Below are positions 44,697-56,400 of a stretch of 64,000 nt of DNA, one piece after another. The notes under the pieces were generated by a model. The model was not told where the DNA came from, searched no databases, and saw only the letters and a program-made list of their open reading frames with translations. Each line of letters opens with the position of its first letter. The first letter of the stretch is position 1. This DNA comes from Aquilaria yunnanensis (taxonomy: Eukaryota; Streptophyta; Magnoliopsida; Malvales; Thymelaeaceae): the NCBI GenBank assembly GCA_039654915.1, contig CM077598.1:72196041-72260040 (forward strand), given 5' to 3'. Both the position numbers and the translations under genes were made by a program.

Positions 44697-47600
44697 CTGT
44701 GTAAAACTTTTTCAAAGTGTCTGAATGCCATGTGTTCGTCAGTTCCCCACCTTCGAAACTTCCGAGCTTATAGACTCCTAGCCAAACCTCATCAAGGACT
44801 AAATAGGGTCCTTCCCGTTGGCCTGAAGTACTCCATAAGATGGTCTTCGGGCTTCAAACTCAGCCTTCCAAGGTACAAGGTCTCCCTTCTTAATTCCTTT
44901 TCGTTTGATGTGCAAGTTCACAGCCATGGCCACTCTTTGTTGAAAGGCTTTTCTTCTAAGTTCAGCTACTTCTCTGTGTTCGTCAACTAGGTCAAGCTTA
45001 GCTCTCAATCCGAGGTCATTGCCTTCTTCGTCGAACTCTTGTACCCTGACCGATGGTTGGACCACCTCGATAGGAATGATGGCTTTTGTGTCGAAGACGA
45101 GCGAGAAAGGCGTCTCCCCTGTGACCCTTTGGGGTGTTGTTCGATAACTTCATAGCATACTAGGGAGTTCTCCTAGCCATTTTCCTTTTAATTCCCTCAA
45201 TCTCTTTTCAAAACCATCTTTTATGGTTCTATTGGACACCTCTACCTATCCGTTGCTCTGGGGATGAGCTACCGGAGTGAAGTGCATTTTTATTCCGAGG
45301 TTGGTGATGAATTCTTGGAATCCCTTGTCAATAAACTAGGAACTGTTGTCGGCCATTATTACCCTCGATATGTCAAACCTGCATATGATGTTTTTCCAGA
45401 GAAATTTATGTATGTCCTTTGCCGACATTGTTGCCAGGGGCTCTGCCTCTACCCATTTAGAGAAGTAATCCACTGCAACGACGCAGAACTTCACTCCTCC
45501 GGGCGCGGTTGGGAGAGGTCCGATAAGGTCAATACCCCATACTGCCAAGGGACAAAGGTAGTTAACTGAGGTTATCGTTTCCGAGGGCGGTCTTTGAACG
45601 CTGGCATGCCTTTGGCAATTGTCACATTTCTAGATGAACTGCCTTGCGTCCTTTCTTAGGGTGGGCCAGAAGTACCCCTGGTGGAGTAGCACTCCTGGGA
45701 GGACGTCAGTTCCTATGTGGGAACCATAGGCCCCCTCATGGACTTCTTCGAGAACTGATTCTGCATCCTTTTCGCTGACACACCTTTGTAGTGGGCTTGC
45801 GTACCCTTGTTGCTATTACTCTTCAGCAATTAGGAAATATCGTCCGGAGCGCCTTCACACTTTCACCGCTTCATTAGGGTCTTTGGGAAGCTACGAGGTC
45901 GCAAGATACTTTTTTATGGGATTTTTCCATCTTCTTTCCAAGGTTGCTATGCTTATTATTGTTATGCTCGGGTGGCTTAGTACTTCAGTGAACTTTTTTT
46001 ATTTGGCCAGGGTATCTGCTTAAGTGTTATCTCGGCGAGGCATATTCTCAATGTGCACTGCATCAAATTCCTGGATGAGTTTTGATACGAGTTCGTGATA
46101 CTTGGCCGAAGTTGGGTCCTTCGTGCTATAGTCCCGTGCCATCTGTTGGACCACCAGCTGAGAATCGTTATGGGCTTGTAGGTTCTTCACACCAATTCTT
46201 CTGGCGAGGCACAAACCTGCTATGAGGGCTTCCTATTCTGCCATTTTATTGGTGACATTAAACCCGAATTTGATGGCTTTCGTAGCTTCCTTGCCTTCAG
46301 GACCACGAAGAATTACTCCAGCTCCTTGATGTTCAAAGCTGGAGGCCTCGTCAACAAACAGACTCCACTCAAGTTCCTGTTTTGCGAAGTCAGGTGGGCT
46401 GTCTTCGCCCACTGGCATTTCTACAATGAAGTCTACCAATGCCTGAGCTTTTATTGCCTTTCTTGGCTCATAGATGATATCGTATTCACCGAGCTCAACG
46501 CACCACTTCAAAAGCCTTCCTGAGTGATCTACCATCTTCATTATATCCCAAAGTGGTAAGTGACTTCGGACGATGATGGGGTACCCTTGGAAGTAGGGCC
46601 GCAACCTCCTGCTTGCAAGTACTAGGGCATAAATAGCCTTTTGCAGTAATGGATATCTGACCTCGGCACCATGCAGGGACTTGCTCACGTAATACACTGG
46701 CCATTGCTGTGCCCCTTGCTCCTTCACGAGAACCAAACTTACGGCCTTTTCACTTACGGTGAGGTAAAGTATGAGCGGTTCTCCTTCTCGTGGCTGCTGG
46801 AGGGTCGGCAGATGAGTTAGGGAAACATTAAGTTCTTCCCAGGCCTTTTGGCAGTCTTCATTCCAAGGTCGCGCCTTTGCTCCGAGGTCACCATTGTTTT
46901 TTGCTGCTTTAGTGAGGACCTTGAAGAATGGTCGGCAGCGATGCCCATATCTAGAGATAAATCTGCTGAGGGATGTGATTCTCCCTGTGAGCCATTTCAC
47001 ATCCCGAACACGCATTTTTCGGGGTTGAGATGGATTCCGAAGGTCCTCAGTTGGCGGCACGTTTCTTCCAAGTTCATGATATGACTACTAGGCTGTCTGC
47101 TCTTAACTATCATATCATCGACGTAGAGCTCTATGTTCCTCCTAATTTGAGAGCTAAAGACCCTGTTCATCAACCTTTGGTACGTGGCTCCTGTGTTCTT
47201 AAGCCCGAAGGGCATTCTAACAGAGCAATATGTACCAACTTTAGTAATGATGGCCATTTTTTCCTCGTCTTTGGGGTCCATTCTAATTTGATGATACCCG
47301 CTGAAGGCATCGAGGAAACTTAGGAGGCCATACTCGGCCGTTGAATCTACCAACTGATCTATCGACGGGAGAGGATACGAGTCTTTAGGACAAGCATCGT
47401 TCACATTTCGGAAGTTGATGCACATTCGAAGTTTGTCACTCCCTTCCTTTATGGCGATGACCACGTTACTAAGCCATTCGGGGTATTTGACTTCCCTTAT
47501 GACTCCTACCTCCGTTAGACATCAGACTTCGATTTTAACAAAATTGTTCTTATGGGTCAATAGGCTTCACTTTTTTTGTCGGACAGGTTTTGCCTCTAGG

Positions 47601-48710
47601 CGCACTTGAAGGCTATGTTGGATTATGCGAGGGTCTACCCCCAGTATGTCCTTCGGCGAGTAGGCAAAAAGATCTTTGTTCATTAACATAAAAGATACAA
47701 GTTTTTCCCTGTCCCCTTCGGCCAGTTTTTTACTCTTTGGGTACTTCGGCCTGGGACAAGTTCCACATTTTCTATTTCTATTTTCTCAGGGTCTTCTGTT
47801 TCTACTCCCTTTGCCTCTCCTGTGAGCATGGCCTTTGCTCCCGAAGTCTGTGCTTGGATCTTTGTTGGGCCTTGTCTTGCTTTCACAAAGACCTTTCTTA
47901 CTTCCCCCTGGTCGATGAAGATCTCATCATCTCCATCCTTCGTTGTGAAGGTAACAGTCAAGTATTTCACATCTGGGCGGATGTGGAGGTTTCTTTGCGT
48001 CTGCCTCCCAAGGATGGCATTATATGACGAAGGGACATCTATGACCATGAACCTTATCATTGTGGAAGGAAAGAGTTCATCCTTGTTTGTGATGAAGTTC
48101 CCCTTAGCATTAGAGGAAGGTCAATCCATCCAAGGACGGGGAGCTCGGACGGACCTATCCCAAAGGTAGGAGAAGTGACAGGCTTGAGGTTGCCTTTTTG
48201 GATGCCCAAATTCAGTAGCAGGTGAGAGAATGAGACATCGGCGTTAGAACCATCGTCGAGTAGTAGTATCTTGACATCCCAATTCCCTATCCTTGCCATA
48301 ATTAGAAGTGGGTCATCATGAGGGAATACTATGGTAGACCCATTTTTCCAAACAAGCTTGTTCGATGGGTTACCAAATTCCAATACCGAGATCTCCCTGG
48401 ATTTTCTTTTTCTTTTTGCTCAGGGTAGTCCGGTTGTGATCATTTGGATTACCCCAACCAGAGGTGGCAAGTTCCTTTTGGGACTTCGATTCTGGCGCCA
48501 GTCCGAATCGTAGTCCTCATCATCTCCTTTCCTTTCCTCTTCCCTTCTCCCTTTCAAGGAACGCATCTGTAGGTAGCGCCGAAGTTGGCCCTGCTTTATC
48601 AAAGACTCAATGTACTTCCTCAGCTGGAAGCAATCTTCAGTATCATGCCCATGATCCTGATGGAACTGGCAAAACTTTTTCATGTTCATTTTGTTGTCTG
48701 AGGTCATGGC
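44697..48710 (-). pseudogene. Tat-3 pol, downstream segment (broken)
   Basis: Minus-strand pol from protease to the integrase end in many frames. Recognisable pieces: gag zinc-knuckle region 48420-48710 (CQFHQDHGHDTEDC); protease 48057-48383 (LLDDGSNADVSF); RT 46997-47464 (YVDDM); RT/RNase H 46233-47060; second RNase H 46020-46260; integrase 45336-45548 (AVWGIDLIGPLPTAPGG) and 44799-45065. Many stops and small indels, and one larger deletion: near 46995 the RT sequence jumps ahead, leaving out a block after KCVFGM that Tat-1 has. The gag start lies beyond Tat-2, at 59809-61094. Confidence 0.88.
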
Positions 48711-48715
48711 CTTTG

Positions 48716-49593
48716 TGATGGCCAGGGGCCTCATCGTTTATAGTCATGGTGACTGGTGGAGAGACTTCTGGGAGGAAGAACGCCTGGAGGATGGATGGAC
48801 CAAGGGAGTATGCCTGAAAGCTCAGAAACAAAGGGTTAGGAGGCCGCCAGAGTGTTTTTTCGGGGGGGGGGAGCGTCCGACGCCCAAGTCAGTGGTGGCT
48901 GAGAAAAAGGCAAAGGTAGTAATACACAGGGCTGAAGAGTCTCGCCTGGTAATTTTCTCAGAGTGTGGGAGCCGTATTTTTGCCAACCAGCCCCCTGCCA
49001 AGTATTAATTCCTGGTATTTATAGGAGTGCCTAGCCCGTTCAGATCGCGACACGTGTTCGGTCGGATGTTCCTGAATTTCTGGGCGTAGGAGACAGATAG
49101 CTGGTAGCAGGTTGCCTTGAGCCACGTGCTGAGATGGGCCATGGTGTGATTCTGATGGCGTCCGTGTGTCAGAGCGCCTATTGAGGCGGCTTTATGACGT
49201 CTGTGAAAGGACGTGTCAGAGGCTTCCTTAAATGCTTCCATAAATGCTCCTGCCGTACTCCCGAGGTCCCTCGGTGAGGTCGTCCATTAGTTCGGACAGA
49301 GCCTCTTCGGGAAACAAGCCCTCAGTTCGGGGGTTCCCAGTTTCAGGGAGTTCCGCCTTCGGGGATATCATGTTCGGCTCGCTATGTCTGGTGCCGCTTT
49401 TCCGAAGGCGATCTGTTCACAACCTTGGGGGGGCGAGTAGTGTCCTCGGGGTTTCCTGGCGTGCCGGGCTCGGAGCTCTTCGGCTATCTCCCGAGGTGCC
49501 TGATCGCACCTTTTCTCGGGTAGCGCCAGCTTCTTCTGGCCATCATTGTGGCAGGGAGTTTGGCCAGATAGAGGCGATAGCATTTGGCTATCA
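48716..49593 (-). repeat. Tat-2 3' LTR (878 bp)
   Basis: On the minus strand TGATAGCCAAATGC (49593) to GCCCCTGGCCATCA (48716). Its outer side meets Tat-3 gag at the CTTTG target repeat. Confidence 0.95.
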
Positions 49594-50381
49594 CATGCCC
49601 CCCTTTGGAAAGCCGAAGTGAAGACTTCGGTTTTGCATCTCTTTCTGAGGTTGTGTATGGGAGTTTCTTTGGAAGCTTAACCTGTTCCGAGGATGCGCCT
49701 TTTGCCCGAAGATCATGGGCTCTTCGGCCTTGGCCTGTTCTTTGGTGTCTTCGAGGCGGAGCCTGTGCCGAAGATACACCTCTTGCCCGAAGGTCATGGG
49801 CTGTTCGGCCATAGCCTGTCTCTTGGCGTCCTCGAGTTGGCCTGCTCTTTGTTTCTGCAGGTCTGTTTGGCCAAGCGTGTCAGTCTGAGCGGCGCGTCCC
49901 AGTTTTCCAGGGATGTCAGAAGACGTGTCCCAGCTTTCAAGGGACGTTTGGAGGATGTGTCCCCCATTTTTGCGCAGCGGTTGACACATGGCGCTTTGCC
50001 ATTGGAGGAGAGTCACATCAGTTACAGAGGGCGCGCCTTTTCAGGTGCAGAGAGCAGTTACGGCGATGGTTCGCCTCCAAAGGGTACTTATGACGATGTT
50101 TGGGTTACCCACCTCTGGCTTATAAATAGCCCACTCCATCATAAGTTCCTTTTGGTTTTTCTTCTGCTCTTCTTTCTGTTTTGCCCCTGTTCTTGCATTT
50201 TCTTTCTTTCTGTGGCGGAGCTACCTTAATCACAGCTTTTTTCCAGCCAATCTTTCACGACGGCGTCCTCTGATTTTGGCAAATCTTTCAGTGGGTTTTT
50301 GTTTCTCAGAGCGCTTTGATCCCTGTGTTCTTTTGAGTTTTTCTCTGGAAACTGTTTTCTTCCATTTTCAAACTCATTTTC
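49594..50381 (+). promoter_or_regulatory. Upstream region of the Tat-2 antisense gene
   Basis: PPT (minus strand AAGGGGGGCATG) at 49594-49606, an 81-bp direct repeat (units from 49702 and 49783, built on TTGCCCGAAG..CATGGGCT), a decayed G-box (CACATG near 49985), a TATA box TATAAATA (50121-50128) and a leader to the ATG at 50382. Confidence 0.6.
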
Positions 50382-52797
50382 ATGTCGAAAATGCCCATTC
50401 CTGAGAGCTGGCAGCCTCTTTTAGCCCATCCTTGTTGCACCACCCCTGAAAAGTTAGAGAGGTGGAAGAAAAAATTCTTTCTTCCCTCTTACGCCATTAC
50501 TAGGCTGCCTCATTCTAGCCATTATGCTTTTTCAAACCACAGTAAGGAGGTTACCATTTTCCGAGCCTAGCTGAAGGCCGGTCTTCGGTATCCTCCCCCG
50601 AAGATGGTGTGCGAGTTCTGCAAATTTCATGGCATTGCTGTGAACCAGCTTCCCCCGAACTCGTTCTGCTATTTTAACGCCTACCTCTGCATGTGTGGCG
50701 TCTTTGGGGTATAACCCAATTTCAGAATCTTTATGCAGTATTACAAGCTCTCTGTGGTCCCGAAGGGTGGCTTCTATTTCATGCTACCTCGGGGATCCGG
50801 GAGCAAGAAATTCATGTTCACCTTTGCCACTAAAGATAGCTGGCGGGGGTGGTAACAGAAGTTCTTCTTCATGAAGATGGACGAGGCCTGGTCGTACGTT
50901 CCGACCAAATGGGCTCAGGGAACACTGGATGTGGACGTTGCTGATCCGAGGATGCTGCTAACCCCAGAGTTAGCTCCCTTGTTCACGGATTTCGACGCCC
51001 GCATTTGGGCTGTCTCTGACTGGGATCCCGAGGTCGTTTCGCGCGCCCTTTACCCTTTTCCGATCAACTGGAGGTTGATGACCGAAGAGGTCCTTCGGGA
51101 GCTAAAGGTGTTAAAGGAGCACGAGACTGACCTCGAGATGCCAGCTCTTACCATCGCCGGGAAGGATTCCTGGTTGGTCAAGCTTCTTAAGGAGGAAATT
51201 TCTTTCGAAGTGCTTGCCGAAAGTGAGTTATCTTCTACTCCTTTACTACTTTTTTCATCGGACTTACGCTGATGTTTCTCTCCTTTTTCAGAGATGGGCG
51301 ACGAGACTGCCGCCTATTACAAGTCCCTTTTCACCGGCCAAGTGGAGAAGGGCGATCAGACGAAGAAGGCGTCTTTCCGAAGGCGGAAGTCTACTAGCGC
51401 GGGGCCTTCGAGGAAACGGGCAAAGAGAGCTGCCTATGTTCCTCTAGAAGAAATTCTCGAGGAGACCGCCGAGGAGCCTGGGACAGCCAAAATTCCGGCG
51501 TCTGAGGCTGCTGCTTCCGAGGTCCCTTCCACCGGCGTTCCTCCTCAGAGTCCTACCGCGTCACAGGCCCTCCTTGATGTAGTTGTAGAAGTACCTTCTG
51601 CCGAGGAGCGGCGCAAGCGGAAGGGCAAGGGCATTTCGGCCGAGGACTCCGAGGACATTGTTGTCGAGGTTCCGCCAGGTTTGTTTCCAGACAAAGTGTA
51701 CTTCCTTTGTTTTTTCTGGATTGGCTTCTTTTTCTTTTAATCTCCTTCTCATTCTTACCTTGCAGGGGAGTTGACTACCCCTGACTGGGTGGCCGAACAT
51801 GCTCGGAAACGAGCTCTTCGGGACGCCAAAATCCCGCAAGGGAAGATACCCAAGGAGCCTTTCTGGACGTTCACAGAGGACATGAATATGTACTCCGAGG
51901 ACGTTCCTCAAATGGCTAAGGAAATTTTGGAAGGGGGTGCTCACCGAGGCCTCCTTCAAGGCTATAGCGGCGGCCCATCTGGGGGATAACACCCTCGCCG
52001 CAAAGATCACCGAGCAAGCTGCTCAGGTATATCCTTCACAGGTCTTTCCCTTCAATTTTTTCCTAAGTGTTTGGCTCTTACTGACCTTGCGTTTTATCTT
52101 TTTGCAGCTGATGGGGTACGCCGCCTTTCTCTGAGTTCGGGTGGCCAGGGAGGTTGCTTTCCGAACTTCGGCCACTCAAACCATGAATGAGACGAGGACC
52201 GCACTCGCGGAGTCGGTCGCCAAAAACCAGCAGCTGAAAGAGGCTGCTGAGAAAGAAGTAGCTGCCCTTCGGGAGGAGTTCCGGAAGGAAAAAGAAGAAC
52301 TTCAAAAGGACTCCTCCGGGAAGATCGCTGACCTTGGTGACCAAATAAAGGGGATGCTCGCCGCCAACGCAGATCTTCTCCAACATAAGGCTGGTTCTGA
52401 CAGCCTTATAGTGTCGTTGACGTCTGAGAATAACACTCTCCGGGCCGAGGTCGAGTCGTTAAAGAAGGAGCCGAAGGGGGAGGAGCAGATAAAGGCGCTG
52501 GAAGAGGAGATCGCGGACCTGAAGGACGAGCTTGATGACCTTGAACTTAAGAAGAACAAGTCTGATCAAATGAACAAGGTCACGTTCCAGGACGGCTTCT
52601 GCCTTGCTCGGCACCAGGTTCTCCAGAGGTTCCCAGATCTGGACCTCTCTTTTCTAGAGGGTCTAAACATTCCTGGGGGACCTCGGTGGAAATGGTCCAA
52701 GGTCGAACATCTGAAACTTCCTCCTTCAATTCCAGTGCCGAAGGTGGTGGAAAAGGGCGGGCAAACGAGTGGCTCTCGGGACGCCGTGAACCCTTAG
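50382..52797 (+). pseudogene. Decayed antisense gene in Tat-2
   Basis: Same four-exon plan as Tat-1: exons about 50382-51222, 51292-51678, 51766-52026 and 52108-52797, with introns at the same places and canonical GT...AG borders. It is disabled by TAG at 50568-50570, TAA at 50712-50714, TAA at 50853-50855 (all exon 1), a one-base insertion at about 51927 in exon 3 (a run of four T where Tat-1 has three), and TGA at 52132-52134 in exon 4. Outside these the protein is close to that of Tat-1, including the basic patch RRKSTSAGPSRKRAKR, the coiled coil and QDGFCLARHQVLQRFPDLDL. It ends 16 residues past the point where Tat-1 stops, with EKGGQTSGSRDAVNP. Confidence 0.88.
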
Positions 52798-53461
52798 GCT
52801 ATTTTAGGGCCCCTTTTCCTTCCCTTCTATTTTGTAATCCTTCTTCGGGCAGTTCTTTACTGTAAAGCAGCTTTTGCTCTTAATGAAGATTTTTTTTTTG
52901 GCTAAGTCTTTTCTTGCAAGTTTCTTCATTTCCATTGTCCCGAACACGTTCGCTCAAGAGACTTCGGAAAACCTGCGATTAAAGAAACTTTTTTACCTTC
53001 CTTTGTCCCGAGTGCGCTTGCTCGAAAGACTTTCTGGAAGGCCTGAAAAAATTTGACTAAGTCTTTTTGCAGGCTTTTGCATTTCCAATTTACCACGAAC
53101 ATGATTGCTCAAGGGACTTCGGAAAACCTTCAGTCAAAATTTTTTGTTTTTCCAGTTGTCCCGAGCATGTTTGCTCAAGGGACTTCGGAAAACCTTTCAC
53201 GAGATTTTTCACTTCCCATTTTCCCGAGCATGTTCGCTCAAGGGAGTTCGGAAAATTATCTCTACGCTGGCTATGGCGAGTACTTCTGCGAGATTTTTGT
53301 TTTCCATCTTTCCCGAGCGTGATGGCTCAAGGGACTTCGGAAAGTCATATCTACGCTTTATCATGGCGAGCATCTTTGCGGAATTCTGTCTTGCACAATT
53401 TCTGTAAACTTAAGAATTTTTCTCAAGGCCATTCTGTACAACATAACTCCTCCGCTCAACC
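52798..53461. repeat. Tat-2 intergenic region with six imperfect tandem repeats
   Basis: CCCGARCAYGTTCGCTCAAG followed by ..CTTCGGAAAA recurs at about 52939, 53006, 53091, 53158, 53221 and 53311. It is homologous to the seven-unit block of Tat-1, with one unit fewer. Confidence 0.8.
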
Positions 53462-56400
53462 TTAAGCGTAGAATTTTTTCAAGGCGTCTGAGTGCCAAGT
53501 GTTCTTCAATTCTACGCCTTCGGCGTCGCCAAGCTTGTACACGCCTTTTCGTACTTCGGCGAGAACCAGATAGGGTCCTTCCCAGTTTGCGCGAAGTACG
53601 CCATGGGATGGCCTTCGGGGTGCGAAGTCGGCCTTTCGAAGAACGAGGTCTCCCTTCTTGATTTCTTTTGGCCTGGCCCGTAAGTTTACAGCCGCGGCCA
53701 CTCTTTGGTGAAAAGCTTTTCTTCTCAGTTCGGCTATTTCTCTGTGTTCGGCCACAAGATCGAGATTGGTTCTCAGGCTGAGGTCGTTACCACCTTCATC
53801 AAATACTTGCACCCGTACTGAAGTTTGAACTACCTCTATTGGGATAATGGCCTCTGTTCCGAAGACGAGTGAGAAAGGAGTCTCCCCTGTGGCTCTTCGG
53901 GGCATCATTCGGTAGCTCCATAATACACTTTGGAGTTCTCCTAGCCATTTCCCCTTGGCTTCCCCTAGTCTCTTTTTCAGGCCATCTTTTATGGTCCTGT
54001 TCGATACTTCCACCTGCCCGTTGCTTTGGGGGTGAGCTACTGGGGCGAAGTGCATCTTTATTCCGAGGTCGTTGATGAATTCTTGGAATCCTTTGTCTGT
54101 GAACTGGGATCCATTATCAGCTACTAGTACCCTCGGTATGCCAAATCTGCATACGATGTTCTTCCATAGGAACTTCTGCACTTCTTTTACCGAGATAGTT
54201 GCTAGTGGTTCTGCCTCCACCCACTTTGAGAAATAGTCCACTGCTACCACGCAGAATTTCACGCCTCCGGGTGCTGTGGGGAGTGGCCCAATAAGGTCTA
54301 TACCCCAAACTGCGAAGGGCCAAGGATAGTCTGCCGAAGTTACCATTTTCGAGGGTGTCCTCTAGATTTTCGCGTGTCTCTGGCAGCTACCACATTTCTG
54401 GACGAACTGTCTTGCATCCTTTCTCAGGGTAGGCCAGAAGTATCCTTGGCGGAGTATCACTGCTGCCAGGGCATCAGTTCCAATGTGTGAACCACACATG
54501 CCTTCGTGAACTTCTTCAAGGACCATTTCAGTATCCTTTTCATCCACACATCTTTGCAGCGGATTCGCATATCCCTGCCGATATAACTCTTCGCCAATCA
54601 GGAAGAATCTTCTGGAGCGTCTTCGCAGTCTTGCAGCATCGCCGGGGTCTTCGGGGAGCAAATTCTCTGTGAGGTATCTTTTTATTGGGTCTTTCCACCC
54701 TATTCTCGAGCTCGTCATGCTCAGCACTGAGATGCTCGGATGGTCTAGCAACTCTGTATATGTTTTCGACTTCGCCAAGTAATCTGCCTCAGTGTTATTC
54801 CGCCGAGGTACATTTTTGATCCGTACAGCGTTAAACTCTTGGATGAGCTTTGCTACTAGCTCATGATATTTTGCCAAGATTGGGTCGTTCGCCCCGTAAT
54901 CTCCTGCTGTCTGCCGAACTACTAGCTGGGAATCGCTGTGAGCCTTTAAGTTTCTCACGCCAATCTTTCTGGCCAAGCGCAATCCCGCTATGAGGGCTTC
55001 ATACTCAGCTACATTGTTGGTGACGTTGAAGCTGAACTTGATAGCCTTCATTACTTCCAGGCCTTCGGGGCCCCTGATAATTACTCCAGCTCCCTGGTGT
55101 TCGGACCCCGAGGCTCCGTCTACGTGCAAGGTCCATTCTGGCTCCCCCTCTTCTAGATCCGAGTGGCTCTCCTCAGTGGTGGGTATTTCGACGATAAAAT
55201 CTGCCAGTGCTTGAGCTTTTATGGCCTTCCGAGGCTCATAGGTGATTTCGTGTTCGCCCAGCTCTATGCACCACTTGGAGAGCCTTCCCGAATGATCTAC
55301 TCTCTTCATGACATCCCGTAGCGGCAGACTACTTCGGACGATGATGGGGTGAGCCTGAAAGTATGGTCGCAGCCTTCTCCCTGCAAGCACCAAGGCATAT
55401 ATAGCTTTTTGAAGCAAAGGGTACCTGACTTCGGCGCCATGCAGGGACTTGCTGACATAGTAGACCAGCCATTGCTTTGACCCTTCTTCTTTCACGAGGA
55501 CCGAGCTCACAGCTTTTTCTGTGACGGCGAGGTACAGTACGAGGGGCTCTCCCTCCCGAGGTTGTCGTAGAGTCGGCAGGCTGGCCAGGTAGACTTTGAG
55601 TTCTTTCCGGGCCTTTTGGCAATCTTCATCCCAAGGATGATCATTTCTTTCGAGGTCGCCTTCCATTTTTGTTGCCTTTGTGAGGACTTTGAAGAAAGGT
55701 CTACACCTATCTCCGTACCTGGAAATAAACCTGCTCAGAAAGGTTATTCTTCCGGTGAGTCTCTGCACATCTTTGACTGTGGCAGGAGTTTGGAACTCAA
55801 GCAGAGCCTTAATCTTCTCAGGGTTAGCGTCGATGCCTCTTTCGGATACCATGTACCCAAGGAATTTTCCCGAGGTCACCCCGAAGATGCACTTCTCAGG
55901 ATTAAGGCGGATCCCGAAGGCTCTGAGCTTTTGGAAGGTTTCCTCTAAATCTGCAATGTGGTAGCCAGGCAGCTTGCTCTTGACTATAATATCATCGACA
56001 TACACCTCCATGTTTCTCCCCATTTGGTCTTTGAAGACCTTGTTCATCAGCCTCTGGTAGGTGGCTCCTGCATTTTTTAGCCCGAATGGCATCCTGATAT
56101 AGCAATATGTTCCTCCCTCGGTGATGAAGGCAGTATTCTCTTCATCTTCGGGGTCCATCCTTATCTGATGGTAGCCACTGAAGGCGTCTAGGAAACTTAG
56201 GAGCCCATATTCAGCAGTTGAATCTACCAGTTGATCTATTGGCGGCAGAGGGTATGAGTCTTTCGGGCAAGCATCGTTCAAGTTTCTGAAGTCGATGCAC
56301 ATCCGGAGTTTGCTGCTACCTTCTTTTGTGGCGATGACCACGTTGCTTAACCATTCGGGGTACTTGACCTCCCTGATAACTTCAGCATCTAGGAGACGCT

